Shown piece by piece: positions 1 to 7,965 of a DNA stretch of 11,369 bases (its first letter is position 1; every line of letters begins with the position of its first letter). The stretch is from an uncultured Ruminococcus sp. (GTDB lineage: Bacteria > Bacillota > Clostridia > Oscillospirales > Acutalibacteraceae). The translations under genes and the position numbers were made by a program. Under the pieces are notes generated by a model. It was not told the DNA's origin, made no database searches, and saw only the letters and a list, made by a program, of their open reading frames with translations. The stretch is from positions 1-11,369 of the forward strand of contig CACXGH010000228.1 in the NCBI GenBank assembly GCA_902767175.1, read 5' to 3'.

Positions 1-77
1 GCGTCGGTGGGGGATTTTAACCCGCCACCGACGGACGTATGGCACCCGCCGCCTTTAGAGGCGGGGGACATCGACGC
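1..77. repeat. GC-rich compound inverted repeat at window edge
   Basis: Three nested or adjacent pairings are visible. Bases 2-10 (cgtcggtgg) are complementary to 25-33 (ccaccgacg), with ggg/ccc (11-13/21-23) able to extend the stem. Bases 49-54 (ccgcct) pair with 59-64 (aggcgg) around a TTAG loop. Bases 1-6 (gcgtcg) are also complementary to 72-77 (cgacgc), so the whole block could close as a branched structure. The block is much more GC-rich than the following spacer and has no ORF. Hairpins with a CCGCCTTTAG..GGCGGGG look are common at IS200/IS605-type element ends, so an element remnant or a structured RNA are the two leading readings. The sequence is cut by the window edge, so neither can be settled here. 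Confidence 0.4.
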
Positions 78-90
78 TTGTTATACAAAC

Positions 91-139
91 AAAACAGGCA
101 CGGCATTCTCTGATGAAAACCGGAGTTTACCGTGCCTGT
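91..139 (-). terminator. Intrinsic terminator of the pullulanase gene
   Basis: On the minus strand a perfect 10-bp stem (130-139 with 94-103, ACAGGCACGG/CCGTGCCTGT) is followed by TTTTGTTTG. It starts 7 bases after the pullulanase stop codon at 146-148. The plus-strand side is also followed by an A/T-rich run (140-150), so it could act in both directions. Confidence 0.85.
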
Positions 140-145
140 ATTATT

Positions 146-3100
146 TTATTGAATTAAATGTTTTTTTCTTGAGCGATAGCCTATAAACAGACCTGCTGCC
201 GCAAGAAGCGCCGCCGATGCTGCAACCGTGATTATAACGGGAAGTATCTTCCTGTTATCGGAGTTTTCTGCAGGCTTTGTGTATTTATAGATGATATAAG
301 CAGGTACGTCTGAGAATGTACCGCTTGTATTTGCGGATACCGCACTGAGCTGCAGTCCTTCAAATGCCTTCTCCGATACACTGTATTTTTCGCCCGTCTT
401 TCCTGTCAGTACCTGCGTATCAAGGACTTCTCCGTCCTCCTCGATACAGATAACATAAGCCGTTCCGCTCTTTGTTACCTGACCGTCTTTTATCCACACC
501 TCTTTGCTCACCTGACAGCCTGCTGCGCCAAAGCTCTCGTCAGTATTTCCCTTTGAATCCGAGAAAACAGCATATACTTCCTGCTTATGACCTGCATTTT
601 CAATTGTTATCGTATACCAGCCTTCGCCAAGCTCTGTATCGGTTCTCATCATATCTCCGTCAGAAGATGTATATTCCGTTATCTCGCCGTCCTCCTTTTC
701 GTATACATAAACAGCTGTCTTATCCCAGCCGTTTGAATTATAATAATGCAGAACAAGATCGCACGGCTCTGTATCCTTGTAGTAATAGTTTACGATTATG
801 TTCTCTTCCCCTGCCCTGCCCGTTGCATTTGCAGGAAACAGGGATATATCCGTTTCCATTCCGTCCACACTGCGTATCATTGCGGTGTAGTCGTCTCCTT
901 CACGGAGCTTCTGCGAAAAGCTTTCGGCGATCTCTATGCTGCCTCCGCCAAGCGCCTCACTCTTTTTCTTGAGATAGTTTACCTTAAGGTCAACTATCTT
1001 TCCGTCAAACTTTTTATAATAGTATGTAACGGTCTGAATATCCTTTGTAAAATTGCCTTTAAGCTTTCCTTCTGTCCTTTCAAGGTCGTATTCCGTATTC
1101 AGCGACTTGTTTCCGGACGTAACAAATGCGCTGCCTGAACTGCCTTTATATGACCTTGAGCCTAAAAGCTCATTTGTACTGCTGTCCCTGTACTCTGCCC
1201 TGACGACACAGCTTTCGGAGGTTAATTGAAGCTTGTCAAAGCTTTCCTTATCGACAAGCATCATAGCGCTGCACGCAGGTACAGTCACCGTACCGCCCTT
1301 TACGGTACCTAAGTCAAGCAGACCTGCTTCTGTCTTATTTATGATTATTGTCCATTCGTCCGGCAGTGTCTTTCCCGACGGAGCGGTGAGCTTGACTGTC
1401 TTTTCCTCATCGGAGCCGTTGAACAGAAGTGCTGCATAAGCCCATTCTTTCCCGTTTGTAAGGGTATTTTCAAGGGTATATGCAACTATTCCGCTCTCTG
1501 ACGCAGCGAAATTCATAAGTGAAGCAGATGTCTTTGTAGAATCTCTGAAGGGCTTGAAGCTTTTTCTTATCTCAATAAGTCCCTTATAGTATGATACAAG
1601 GTCATTGTACTCGGATACCCTGTTCCAATCAAGCTCATTCAGACCTGCAGGAGAGATAAAGCTGTTTTCGTCTCCATGCTTTGTACGGGCAAATTCCTCA
1701 CCTGCCTGCATAAAGCTTATTCCCTGAGAGGTAAGTACCAGAGCGGCAGCAAGCTTATTCATATCAACAAGCCTTTCGTCACGCTCATCATAGCTCATAT
1801 CATTCTTTACGGACAGCACTAACTTATCATAAAGAGTGAAGTTATCATGTGCGGAGATATATGAGACCGTCTGACTCGGCTGCTTTGACCACTGTTCAAG
1901 AACGGTATTTGCGCCGATACCTGCCTTAATGCTGCCTGCAGAACTGCCCTCCTGAACAAAGCCCTTTTCGAGTGCGTTGAACACATGACCCTTTACAGCG
2001 TCCCTGAAATTATCGTTGAATGCACCTATACGTTCGTCAAGCCTTGTAATATTGTCCTTAGTTGCCGTAAGTGAAGCCGTTGTAACAGTACCGCCTGTCC
2101 ATGGCTCGCCGTACATGATAATTTTTCTTCCGTCCCTGACCTGAGTATCAAGAGCTTTTCTTATCTCATTCATCGTTGTTACATCATGAACGCCCATAAG
2201 GTCAAAGCGGAAGCCGTCTATATGATATTCATTAGTCCAATGCAGTATTGAATCTATCATATATTTTCTGTACATAAGATGGTCGCTTGCGGTTTCGTTT
2301 CCGCAGCCCGAACCGTCACTGAAAGTACCGTCTGACTTCATACGGTAATAATAACCCGGCACTGTCATCTCAAACCAGCCGCCCTCAGCGGTGAATGTAT
2401 GGTTGAATACAACGTCCATAATAACGCCGATACCTGCCTTATGCAGAGCCATTATCATTTGCTTGAACTCGGTTATTCTGACATTGCCGTCATAAGGATC
2501 TGTAGAATATGAGCCTTCGGGAACATTGTAGTTTTTCGGATCATAGCCCCAATTGAATTCATCGGAATCCTGTGCAGACTCATCAACCGTTGCATAGTCA
2601 TATACAGGAAGAAGCTGCACATGAGTAATACCGAGTTTTTTCAGATATTCTATACAGGTCGGGAACTCTCCCTTATCCCCCAGCGTTGTGCCGTTCTCGG
2701 TAAAGGCAAGATATTTTCCCTTGTATTTCATAGAAATACCCGAAACCTCACTGTGTGAGAAGTCCTTGACGTGTACCTCCCATACAACAGCGTCTGTCGG
2801 ATCGTCATACAGCACATGACTGTCCTTATCCCAACCCTCAGGATCAGTAGAGGGAAGGTCAACTATCATGCTCCTGTTTCCGTTAACACCTGCCGCCTTT
2901 GCGTATATATCGGCTGTTTCTCTTGTCACACCGTCAACTGTGACAAGATATGTATAGTACAGGTTTTTCTTATCGCCCTCAAGGACAGCGCTCCATACAC
3001 CGTTATCACCCTTTGTCATAATGGTAGTAGAAATATCCTGTGCCCCATCTTCATCTGAACTGCCTGTTGCATAAAGCTTTACGGCAATGCCCGAAGCCGT

Positions 3101-3310
3101 GGGCGCCCATACCTTGAATGTAGTAGCCTTTTTTGTATACACCGCTCCGAGATCGCTGCCCGAATATGCCTGAGCATCAAGCACATGGGCATACTGTCCT
3201 GTCGGAGCAGCCGTATTTGTATTGTCATTCACCGCACTCGCCATAATATTACCTCCTGTCAGAACTGCCGCAGCAGCAAAAATACTAAAGATTTTTTTTA
3301 ATCCCCGCAA
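146..3310 (-). CDS. pulA: Secreted, membrane-anchored type I pullulanase
   Basis: Extracellular debranching enzyme that hydrolyses alpha-1,6 bonds in pullulan, amylopectin or glycogen fragments (GH13, type I pullulanase). From the TTG start at 3310 (1054 aa): signal peptide 1-26 (RGLKK, then a hydrophobic stretch, ending ASA); N-terminal CBM48-type domain about 45-155; catalytic barrel about 170-600 with the family hallmark GYDPKNYNVPEGSYS (255-269), DVVFNH (299-304), DGFRFD with nucleophile Asp370, YGEPW with acid/base Glu402, and AHDN with Asp489. After a C-terminal beta domain come two MucBP-like segments (about 700-767 and 771-845), a CBM26-like starch-binding module (about 849-947), a third MucBP-like segment (about 949-1012) and a transmembrane helix (about 1021-1044) with the basic tail RSRKK. 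No LPXTG or dockerin is seen, so the anchor is the helix. Start choice: the promoter at 3337-3365 places transcription downstream of an in-frame GTG at 3358. TTG 3310 retains the signal peptide and has GGGGGG six bases upstream. ATG 3244 has a better GGAGG but would remove the export signal. Confidence 0.93.
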   Translation of the reverse strand: MRGLKKIFSIFAAAAVLTGGNIMASAVNDNTNTAAPTGQYAHVLDAQAYSGSDLGAVYTKKATTFKVWAPTASGIAVKLYATGSSDEDGAQDISTTIMTKGDNGVWSAVLEGDKKNLYYTYLVTVDGVTRETADIYAKAAGVNGNRSMIVDLPSTDPEGWDKDSHVLYDDPTDAVVWEVHVKDFSHSEVSGISMKYKGKYLAFTENGTTLGDKGEFPTCIEYLKKLGITHVQLLPVYDYATVDESAQDSDEFNWGYDPKNYNVPEGSYSTDPYDGNVRITEFKQMIMALHKAGIGVIMDVVFNHTFTAEGGWFEMTVPGYYYRMKSDGTFSDGSGCGNETASDHLMYRKYMIDSILHWTNEYHIDGFRFDLMGVHDVTTMNEIRKALDTQVRDGRKIIMYGEPWTGGTVTTASLTATKDNITRLDERIGAFNDNFRDAVKGHVFNALEKGFVQEGSSAGSIKAGIGANTVLEQWSKQPSQTVSYISAHDNFTLYDKLVLSVKNDMSYDERDERLVDMNKLAAALVLTSQGISFMQAGEEFARTKHGDENSFISPAGLNELDWNRVSEYNDLVSYYKGLIEIRKSFKPFRDSTKTSASLMNFAASESGIVAYTLENTLTNGKEWAYAALLFNGSDEEKTVKLTAPSGKTLPDEWTIIINKTEAGLLDLGTVKGGTVTVPACSAMMLVDKESFDKLQLTSESCVVRAEYRDSSTNELLGSRSYKGSSGSAFVTSGNKSLNTEYDLERTEGKLKGNFTKDIQTVTYYYKKFDGKIVDLKVNYLKKKSEALGGGSIEIAESFSQKLREGDDYTAMIRSVDGMETDISLFPANATGRAGEENIIVNYYYKDTEPCDLVLHYYNSNGWDKTAVYVYEKEDGEITEYTSSDGDMMRTDTELGEGWYTITIENAGHKQEVYAVFSDSKGNTDESFGAAGCQVSKEVWIKDGQVTKSGTAYVICIEEDGEVLDTQVLTGKTGEKYSVSEKAFEGLQLSAVSANTSGTFSDVPAYIIYKYTKPAENSDNRKILPVIITVAASAALLAAAGLFIGYRSRKKHLIQ

Positions 3311-3336
3311 CCTTATCCCCCCATAAGTGATTGCAT

Positions 3337-3365
3337 ATTGTAAATATAATTTTACCACATTTCAA
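3337..3365 (-). promoter_or_regulatory. Sigma-A promoter of the pullulanase gene
   Basis: On the minus strand, TTGAAA (3360-3365) and TACAAT (3337-3342) are separated by exactly 17 bases. Predicted transcription start is near 3330, about 20 bases upstream of the TTG start at 3310. No catabolite-control (cre-like) palindrome was recognised next to it. Confidence 0.75.
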
Positions 3366-3401
3366 CATTAAATTACAATAGCTTTTTGTTTTTTTATGTA
3401 T

Positions 3402-3440
3402 TTTATAAAAAAAGTCACAGCCCGTTTTCGGGGCTGTGAC
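3402..3440 (-). terminator. Intrinsic terminator of the AI-2E family gene
   Basis: A perfect 10-bp stem, GTCACAGCCC (3414-3423) with GGGCTGTGAC (3431-3440) and a 7-base loop, is followed on the minus strand by TTTTTTTATAAA. It lies 10 bases past the stop codon at 3451-3453 and separates this gene from the pullulanase promoter. Confidence 0.92.
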
Positions 3441-3450
3441 CTTGTACTGT

Positions 3451-4911
3451 TCAGCGGTGCTTTCTTTTTTTAGTATTGGTTTTAGTATGCTGCTGATGTG
3501 ATGACGGTGATATTTTTCTGTATGCCTGTGTCTCGGACTCGTTCTGCTCGTCATCTTCTGATGTATCCGTCTGCACAGTGTCATCGTCAGACAGATCTTT
3601 ATCCTCGTTATTCTCAGTTTCATCTTTTCCTGAGCGTTTCTCAGACGAGAACAGGCTCTTTAACCCGAGCTTTTCTTCTTTGCTTTCACCCTCAATATGC
3701 ATTTCAATATCAAGCTGCTTATCACGTTCAGCCGAGTCATAACACGGATCGTATTTATAATGCGGTATTTTCTTCGCCTCTATTCTCTGATCTACAAATC
3801 TCTTGATAAAAGTATATATAACGAAGGTAACGGGTCCGCTTACAAGAAGTCCGATAATTCCGAAGAATGCGCTGAACAGAATGATTGCCGATATCATGAT
3901 GATAGGCGGCAGACCTATTCTTGAGCCTACTACTCTCGGGAAGATGAGATTTCCCTCGATCTGCTGCAGCACTACCATATAAATGATAAACCACAATGCC
4001 TGCATCGGGTCTGCCGTTGCAAGAAGAAGTATTGCCACAACAGATGAACCTATGAATATACCGAACATAGGTATCCATGACATTACAGCGACAACAACAC
4101 CGCCGAGAGCCACATACGGGAAGTTGAATATTGCCATGCCGAGAGACGTAAGCGAGCCGATGATAAGACACTCTATCATCTGTCCCGTTATGCTGTTATA
4201 GAAGGATTTGTTCGTAAGACGTCCTACCTCCACAAGAAAGTCAGCCTTTTTGGTGGGTATAACAGAGTAGACAAGCTTTTTTACGTCAGAAGCTATCTTT
4301 TCCTTCTTGGTAAGGATATAGACAGCAAGAACAATTCCAAGGAACAGATTTACTGCGGCATTTATAATTGTCGTAATTACTGTCCATGCAGAGCTTACAA
4401 GAGTGGTACTGTTTGTCTGCAGGAAGTTAACAAGAGTATTATTCAGCGTATCCCAGTCAATATTGACCTGAGAAGCAACCTCTCCGATGAAGTCCTCTCT
4501 CTTGCTCATTTCAGCGACCCAATCCTGAAGCCTGCTGATTATTTCAGGTATTTTTTCGGCTATTGTCTGCAGGCTCTTGGCTATTTCAGGTATGATGATA
4601 ACAAGGAAAACTCCTATAATAGCGATAAATAAGCTTATTGACAGAACAATTGCAGCAGGTCTGCGGAGCTTTTCCTTGACAGGACTGACGGGTGAGCCGT
4701 CCTTATGACGGAAGAGGTGCCGTTCTATTGCTTTCAGAGGCACATTGAGAATAAAAATAACAACGCCTGCTATGATAAACGGAGTAAGCACTCCAAGGAG
4801 CCAGCCTATAAAGGAAAAAACGATATCCATGTGCTTGAAGCTGAGGTAGAACAGTATTACACAGGCAGCAAGCAAAAATATCTTTACCATATTTTTTCTG
4901 TTGAATTCCAT
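3451..4911 (-). CDS. AI-2E family transporter-like membrane protein
   Basis: Polytopic inner-membrane protein of the AI-2E family (PF01594), 486 aa. Members include proteins linked to export of the quorum signal AI-2, and others linked to Na+/H+ antiport, so the substrate here is unknown. Hydrophobic segments lie at about 9-24, 30-57, 86-108, 175-200, 245-300, 304-316 and 336-372. The family signature is clear in the second half: QQIEGNLIFPRVVGSRIGLPP-like residues at 316-336 and SWIPMFGIFIG at 278-288. The region between the third and fourth segments (about 112-170) is the usual amphipathic extramembrane part. The ATG at 4909-4911 is preceded by GGAG at a seven-base spacing. Unusual is the hydrophilic C-terminal tail of about 115 residues (372-486): acidic at 428-460 and ending with the basic KKRKHR. 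The gene is monocistronic, with its own promoter and terminator. Confidence 0.9.
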   Translation of the reverse strand: MEFNRKNMVKIFLLAACVILFYLSFKHMDIVFSFIGWLLGVLTPFIIAGVVIFILNVPLKAIERHLFRHKDGSPVSPVKEKLRRPAAIVLSISLFIAIIGVFLVIIIPEIAKSLQTIAEKIPEIISRLQDWVAEMSKREDFIGEVASQVNIDWDTLNNTLVNFLQTNSTTLVSSAWTVITTIINAAVNLFLGIVLAVYILTKKEKIASDVKKLVYSVIPTKKADFLVEVGRLTNKSFYNSITGQMIECLIIGSLTSLGMAIFNFPYVALGGVVVAVMSWIPMFGIFIGSSVVAILLLATADPMQALWFIIYMVVLQQIEGNLIFPRVVGSRIGLPPIIMISAIILFSAFFGIIGLLVSGPVTFVIYTFIKRFVDQRIEAKKIPHYKYDPCYDSAERDKQLDIEMHIEGESKEEKLGLKSLFSSEKRSGKDETENNEDKDLSDDDTVQTDTSEDDEQNESETQAYRKISPSSHQQHTKTNTKKRKHR

Positions 4912-4980
4912 AATTTCACTCCTGTCTTAGCAAGAAGAAAGGATATGCTTTCCCATGCTTTAATAAAATAGGATAATACG

Positions 4981-5009
4981 ATTATAATACACCAATTATT
5001 CAAAGTCAA
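4981..5009 (-). promoter_or_regulatory. Strong sigma-A promoter of the AI-2E family gene
   Basis: TTGACT (5004-5009), a 17-base spacer and a consensus TATAAT (4981-4986) lie on the minus strand. Predicted start is near 4974, giving a leader of about 60 bases with no obvious riboswitch fold. Confidence 0.88.
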
Positions 5010-5178
5010 CAATTTAAACTGCTAAAATTTTTCTCAGCCGGCACCCATATGAAATATCACTGCGGTACGCACTGCTTAAATTTTACTGAGATATAATACT
5101 AAGTAAACGCTGAATAATCATATCCGCTTTGTTTAATAGTACGTTTCTATGAAATAAGAAAAAATGAAACACTAAAAA
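5010..5178. other. A/T-rich intergenic spacer without recognised gene
   Basis: Together with the flanking promoter and terminator, this forms the 363-bp gap between the AI-2E gene and the pyruvyl transferase fusion. No ORF with a convincing ribosome binding site, no tRNA-like fold and no strong repeat was found. A plus-strand TATAAT at 5092-5097 lacks a matching -35. Confidence 0.6.
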
Positions 5179-5214
5179 AGGCACGGTAAACTAATAAAAG
5201 AATACCGTGCTTTA
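5172..5214 (-). terminator. Intrinsic terminator of the pyruvyl transferase fusion gene
   Basis: On the minus strand an 11-bp stem (5204-5214 with 5179-5189, core GCACGGTA/TACCGTGC) with a 14-base loop runs into CTTTTTTAG. Two smaller hairpins lie between it and the stop codon: 5256-5260/5265-5269 and 5231-5237/5247-5253. The 13-mer GGCACGGTAAACT at 5181-5193 also occurs in the pullulanase terminator. Confidence 0.82.
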
Positions 5215-5274
5215 AGTTTTACTTACATCAGCCCGTAAGAGCTGTGTGCGGGCGCAGTGAAGCATCACTTTGTA

Positions 5275-7947
5275 TTATTCTGTAACAAAAATAAGGTCGA
5301 ATGAGATGAAATTGCCCTCACCTGTGAACTGTGAAGCACCTATCATGAATTCGTCAAGATTGTCCGCTGTCGGCGTAAACGTGCCTTTCAGTGTTACCCA
5401 ATCCGAGGAATGCGACTCAGGCATTTTATACGACGCAAATTCCTTTGCAACACGGCTGCCCGAATCCTTGAAATAGAAGCATATCTTTGAGGCAGCCGAC
5501 CTTGCTTTAAAACGAATTATATACTCATAGGTCTTTTTCTTCCTGAGCGGCTTATCAAGCGGCAGTGTAGCATATCTTCCCGACTTCCACTCCCCCTGCT
5601 TTACATAAAGCACGGGTCTGCCGTCAGCATAAAGCTGTTCCCAGAATGACGGGTCATAATTAAACTTGAGAAGACTTGCAGAGAACTGCAGCGGATTTGC
5701 CTTTGCAACGCTAATTCTCTCAGGGTCTTTCTTGGTAGTATAGCCGAGTGCATGGTCAACAGCCTTTCCGAACGGCATTGTCAGAATAGCATTATAGAAT
5801 GCGTCTCTGTACGGCGAGATATAATTCTTTCCGTTCTTTGTCATGCCGTTTCCGCCAAGCCATGAGTATTCACCCTTTTTCAGTACGGTATAATCGTCTG
5901 ACGGTATGCTCTCAAGGAACTTTCTGCCCTTCTCATTGTTTACTATAATGCAGGATACACCGTTTTTATAGTCTATATCTTTATCGTGCTTGAAAATTCC
6001 CCAATAGTCGCCTATCGTAAGGTCGCCGAAACGCTTTGCAGCCTGATATTTACAATGCTGGCAATGGTACGAACACATCGTATGGTTATGGAAAACTCTC
6101 TGATAGTCGTCCTCTTTACCGCCGTGTCTGACCATAGACTTGCCTTGTGTATCGGTAGCATTGACAATAAGACAGCTCCATTTGTTGTCTTCGTCCTTGT
6201 ATCTGAATGTATATTTTGAAAGTCCGTCCGGGAACGAATCCTTTATATACTTCTGGAAGAACTTTGCGGAAGGCGCATTTGCGCACAGAAGGTCTATTGT
6301 AAGAAGGTTTTCATAATCCCTGCCGAGATACTTCTTCAGTCCTGCTATCTGGCAGGCACAGCCGACAAACATTACAAATCTGCCCTTATCAAGCTGCTCC
6401 TTTACCCTCTTGTCAATGTCGCCTGTATAGCTCTGCAGGTACTTTGACTTCTGAATCTTAGGCAGCTCTTCTTCATTCTCTATCATTATATGCTCAACGG
6501 AGAAATCATCTCTCCATGCAACGCCGACTACAGCACCGCCCCTTCGGAATGCCTCTTTCGCAAGAACCGATGAAGCGCCGCCGCTTGAGCTTTTCATTAC
6601 AAGGTCCTTATGAGCCGTAAACTCATAGCAGTCGGGAGTTTCCGTATTATTATTCTCAGGAAGCTGCAGTGCGGGACATACCTTTGTGCAAAGACCGCAG
6701 TTTATGCACTTTGAATAGTCCACTGCCGAACGGTAATATCCGTGATCGTCCTGTTTCAGTGTTATTGCGCCCTTGGGACATACGGACATACAGGCTCCGC
6801 AGCCTACACAGCTCTTTGCTTCAAGATGTCTTGTAACGGCCTTATCATATTTCCCCGATTTAATGGGCGGCATTTTATCCATAGGCGTCAGAAGTGCATT
6901 TTTCAGCCATTCTACAGATCTCTGTCTTTCACCTGCGATAACCTCGTTTGCATGGGTAAAGTCTACAGGCTCAAGGAACGAACGGTCATGCGGTATAGCC
7001 TTCGGGTCATGTATAAGTCTGTCGGACATACCGACAAGAGAGAGCAGTGACTCAAATCTCTTTATACCTCTCATATAGTTGCCGACAGCGATAAAGGGCT
7101 TATTGAATATCAGTGAGAAGCAGGCTCCGTGGAAACTGTCGGTCAGAACGAACTGTGCGCCCGAATAGAGCTTGAGCAGGTCTGCGCACCACACTGTAGG
7201 CAGCATATCCGGCAGGTCAAGAGCCTTGCTGTTATGCTCGTAATACTTGGAGAAGCCGTCAAGAATATTGAGTGCCTTCATTCCAAGCTGCTTGCTGTAA
7301 TACTGAACGGCAGCACGCTTTTCGGGTGTCGGGTCAAGTATATATGTCAGCATATACGGCTCTTTCTCATTATATTCCGAATGCTCGGCAATTCTGAGCC
7401 ACTGATCCTTAGTTATGTCAAATACAGGCTCTATGACCTGTGTAGCATTTACTCCGTATCTGTCTCTGCAGATATCAACGCCCTCGCTCTCTCTTACGGA
7501 AATAGCGGTATATCTCTGAAAGAGCTTTGTAAAGGCTTCGTGTGTATCCTCCGGCTCAGGCTTATAATTTCCGAACGAGGTAGCAAAGCTGAGCTTTCTC
7601 TTGCCGTCCTCAGCGAAATTCAGTCTGAAATAATCCGCAAAGCGGTGATCCTCCTTTGAAGGATTGTAATGCCAGATCTGATCCGAACCCGTAAGGAAGG
7701 AATCGCAGTATTTATTGAACTCGGGTATCTGCTCAAAGTTATAAAGAGGAGATATATCATCTTTATCGTAAGCCACTTCAAAAAATCTTTTTGCATGGTT
7801 TTCAAAGCCGTTATACGGTGTAATGATATTCAGCGGTGAAAGTCCGAAGGACTTTATCACCTGAGTTGTCGCATAGCCGTTGAGCAGTGAGCCGTAATTG
7901 CCCCAATACCAGCAGCCTACTATACCAACGTCATAGTGATCTTTCAT
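5275..7947 (-). CDS. Polysaccharide pyruvyl transferase / ferredoxin / FrhB-like fusion
   Basis: Predicted cytoplasmic 890-aa multidomain enzyme for glycan modification. Residues 1-330 are a polysaccharide pyruvyl transferase domain (PF04230; transfers pyruvate from PEP to a sugar): GCWYWGNYGS at 11-20, LTGSDQIW at 85-92 and the hallmark LTDSFHGACFSL at 268-279. Residues 375-428 are a 2x[4Fe-4S] ferredoxin segment (Cys 380, 383, 386, 390 and 414, 417, 420, 424). Residues about 440-735 match the coenzyme F420 hydrogenase/dehydrogenase beta-subunit family (PF04422/PF04432): SSSGGASSVL 453-462, FVGCACQIAGLKKYL 527-541, Cys625, Cys629, Cys632 and GDLTIGDYWG 641-650. Residues about 760-890 look like a jelly-roll, CBM4/9-like beta-sandwich (weak call). 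No signal peptide or transmembrane helix. ATG 7947 has AAAGGAGG ten bases upstream. It follows the glycosyltransferase gene by 133 bp, so both probably serve one envelope glycan. The electron donor and the exact redox reaction cannot be read from sequence; F420 itself is unlikely in this type of organism. Confidence 0.88.
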   Translation of the reverse strand: MKDHYDVGIVGCWYWGNYGSLLNGYATTQVIKSFGLSPLNIITPYNGFENHAKRFFEVAYDKDDISPLYNFEQIPEFNKYCDSFLTGSDQIWHYNPSKEDHRFADYFRLNFAEDGKRKLSFATSFGNYKPEPEDTHEAFTKLFQRYTAISVRESEGVDICRDRYGVNATQVIEPVFDITKDQWLRIAEHSEYNEKEPYMLTYILDPTPEKRAAVQYYSKQLGMKALNILDGFSKYYEHNSKALDLPDMLPTVWCADLLKLYSGAQFVLTDSFHGACFSLIFNKPFIAVGNYMRGIKRFESLLSLVGMSDRLIHDPKAIPHDRSFLEPVDFTHANEVIAGERQRSVEWLKNALLTPMDKMPPIKSGKYDKAVTRHLEAKSCVGCGACMSVCPKGAITLKQDDHGYYRSAVDYSKCINCGLCTKVCPALQLPENNNTETPDCYEFTAHKDLVMKSSSGGASSVLAKEAFRRGGAVVGVAWRDDFSVEHIMIENEEELPKIQKSKYLQSYTGDIDKRVKEQLDKGRFVMFVGCACQIAGLKKYLGRDYENLLTIDLLCANAPSAKFFQKYIKDSFPDGLSKYTFRYKDEDNKWSCLIVNATDTQGKSMVRHGGKEDDYQRVFHNHTMCSYHCQHCKYQAAKRFGDLTIGDYWGIFKHDKDIDYKNGVSCIIVNNEKGRKFLESIPSDDYTVLKKGEYSWLGGNGMTKNGKNYISPYRDAFYNAILTMPFGKAVDHALGYTTKKDPERISVAKANPLQFSASLLKFNYDPSFWEQLYADGRPVLYVKQGEWKSGRYATLPLDKPLRKKKTYEYIIRFKARSAASKICFYFKDSGSRVAKEFASYKMPESHSSDWVTLKGTFTPTADNLDEFMIGASQFTGEGNFISFDLIFVTE

Positions 7948-7965
7948 TTATACTATTCCTCCTTT

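Noticed and set aside
472..1439. Plus-strand ORFs (166, 130 and 68 codons) opposite the pullulanase gene
   Set aside because: They are antisense to a gene with intact catalytic motifs, overlap each other, and have low-complexity translations without any recognisable domain.
3285..3623. Minus-strand 112-codon ORF spanning the AI-2E terminator
   Set aside because: It overlaps the 3' end of the AI-2E gene in another frame, crosses its terminator and the pullulanase promoter, and has no domain.
5092..5097. Plus-strand TATAAT as a promoter
   Set aside because: No -35 match at 16-18 bases upstream, no TGN extension and no plus-strand gene downstream.
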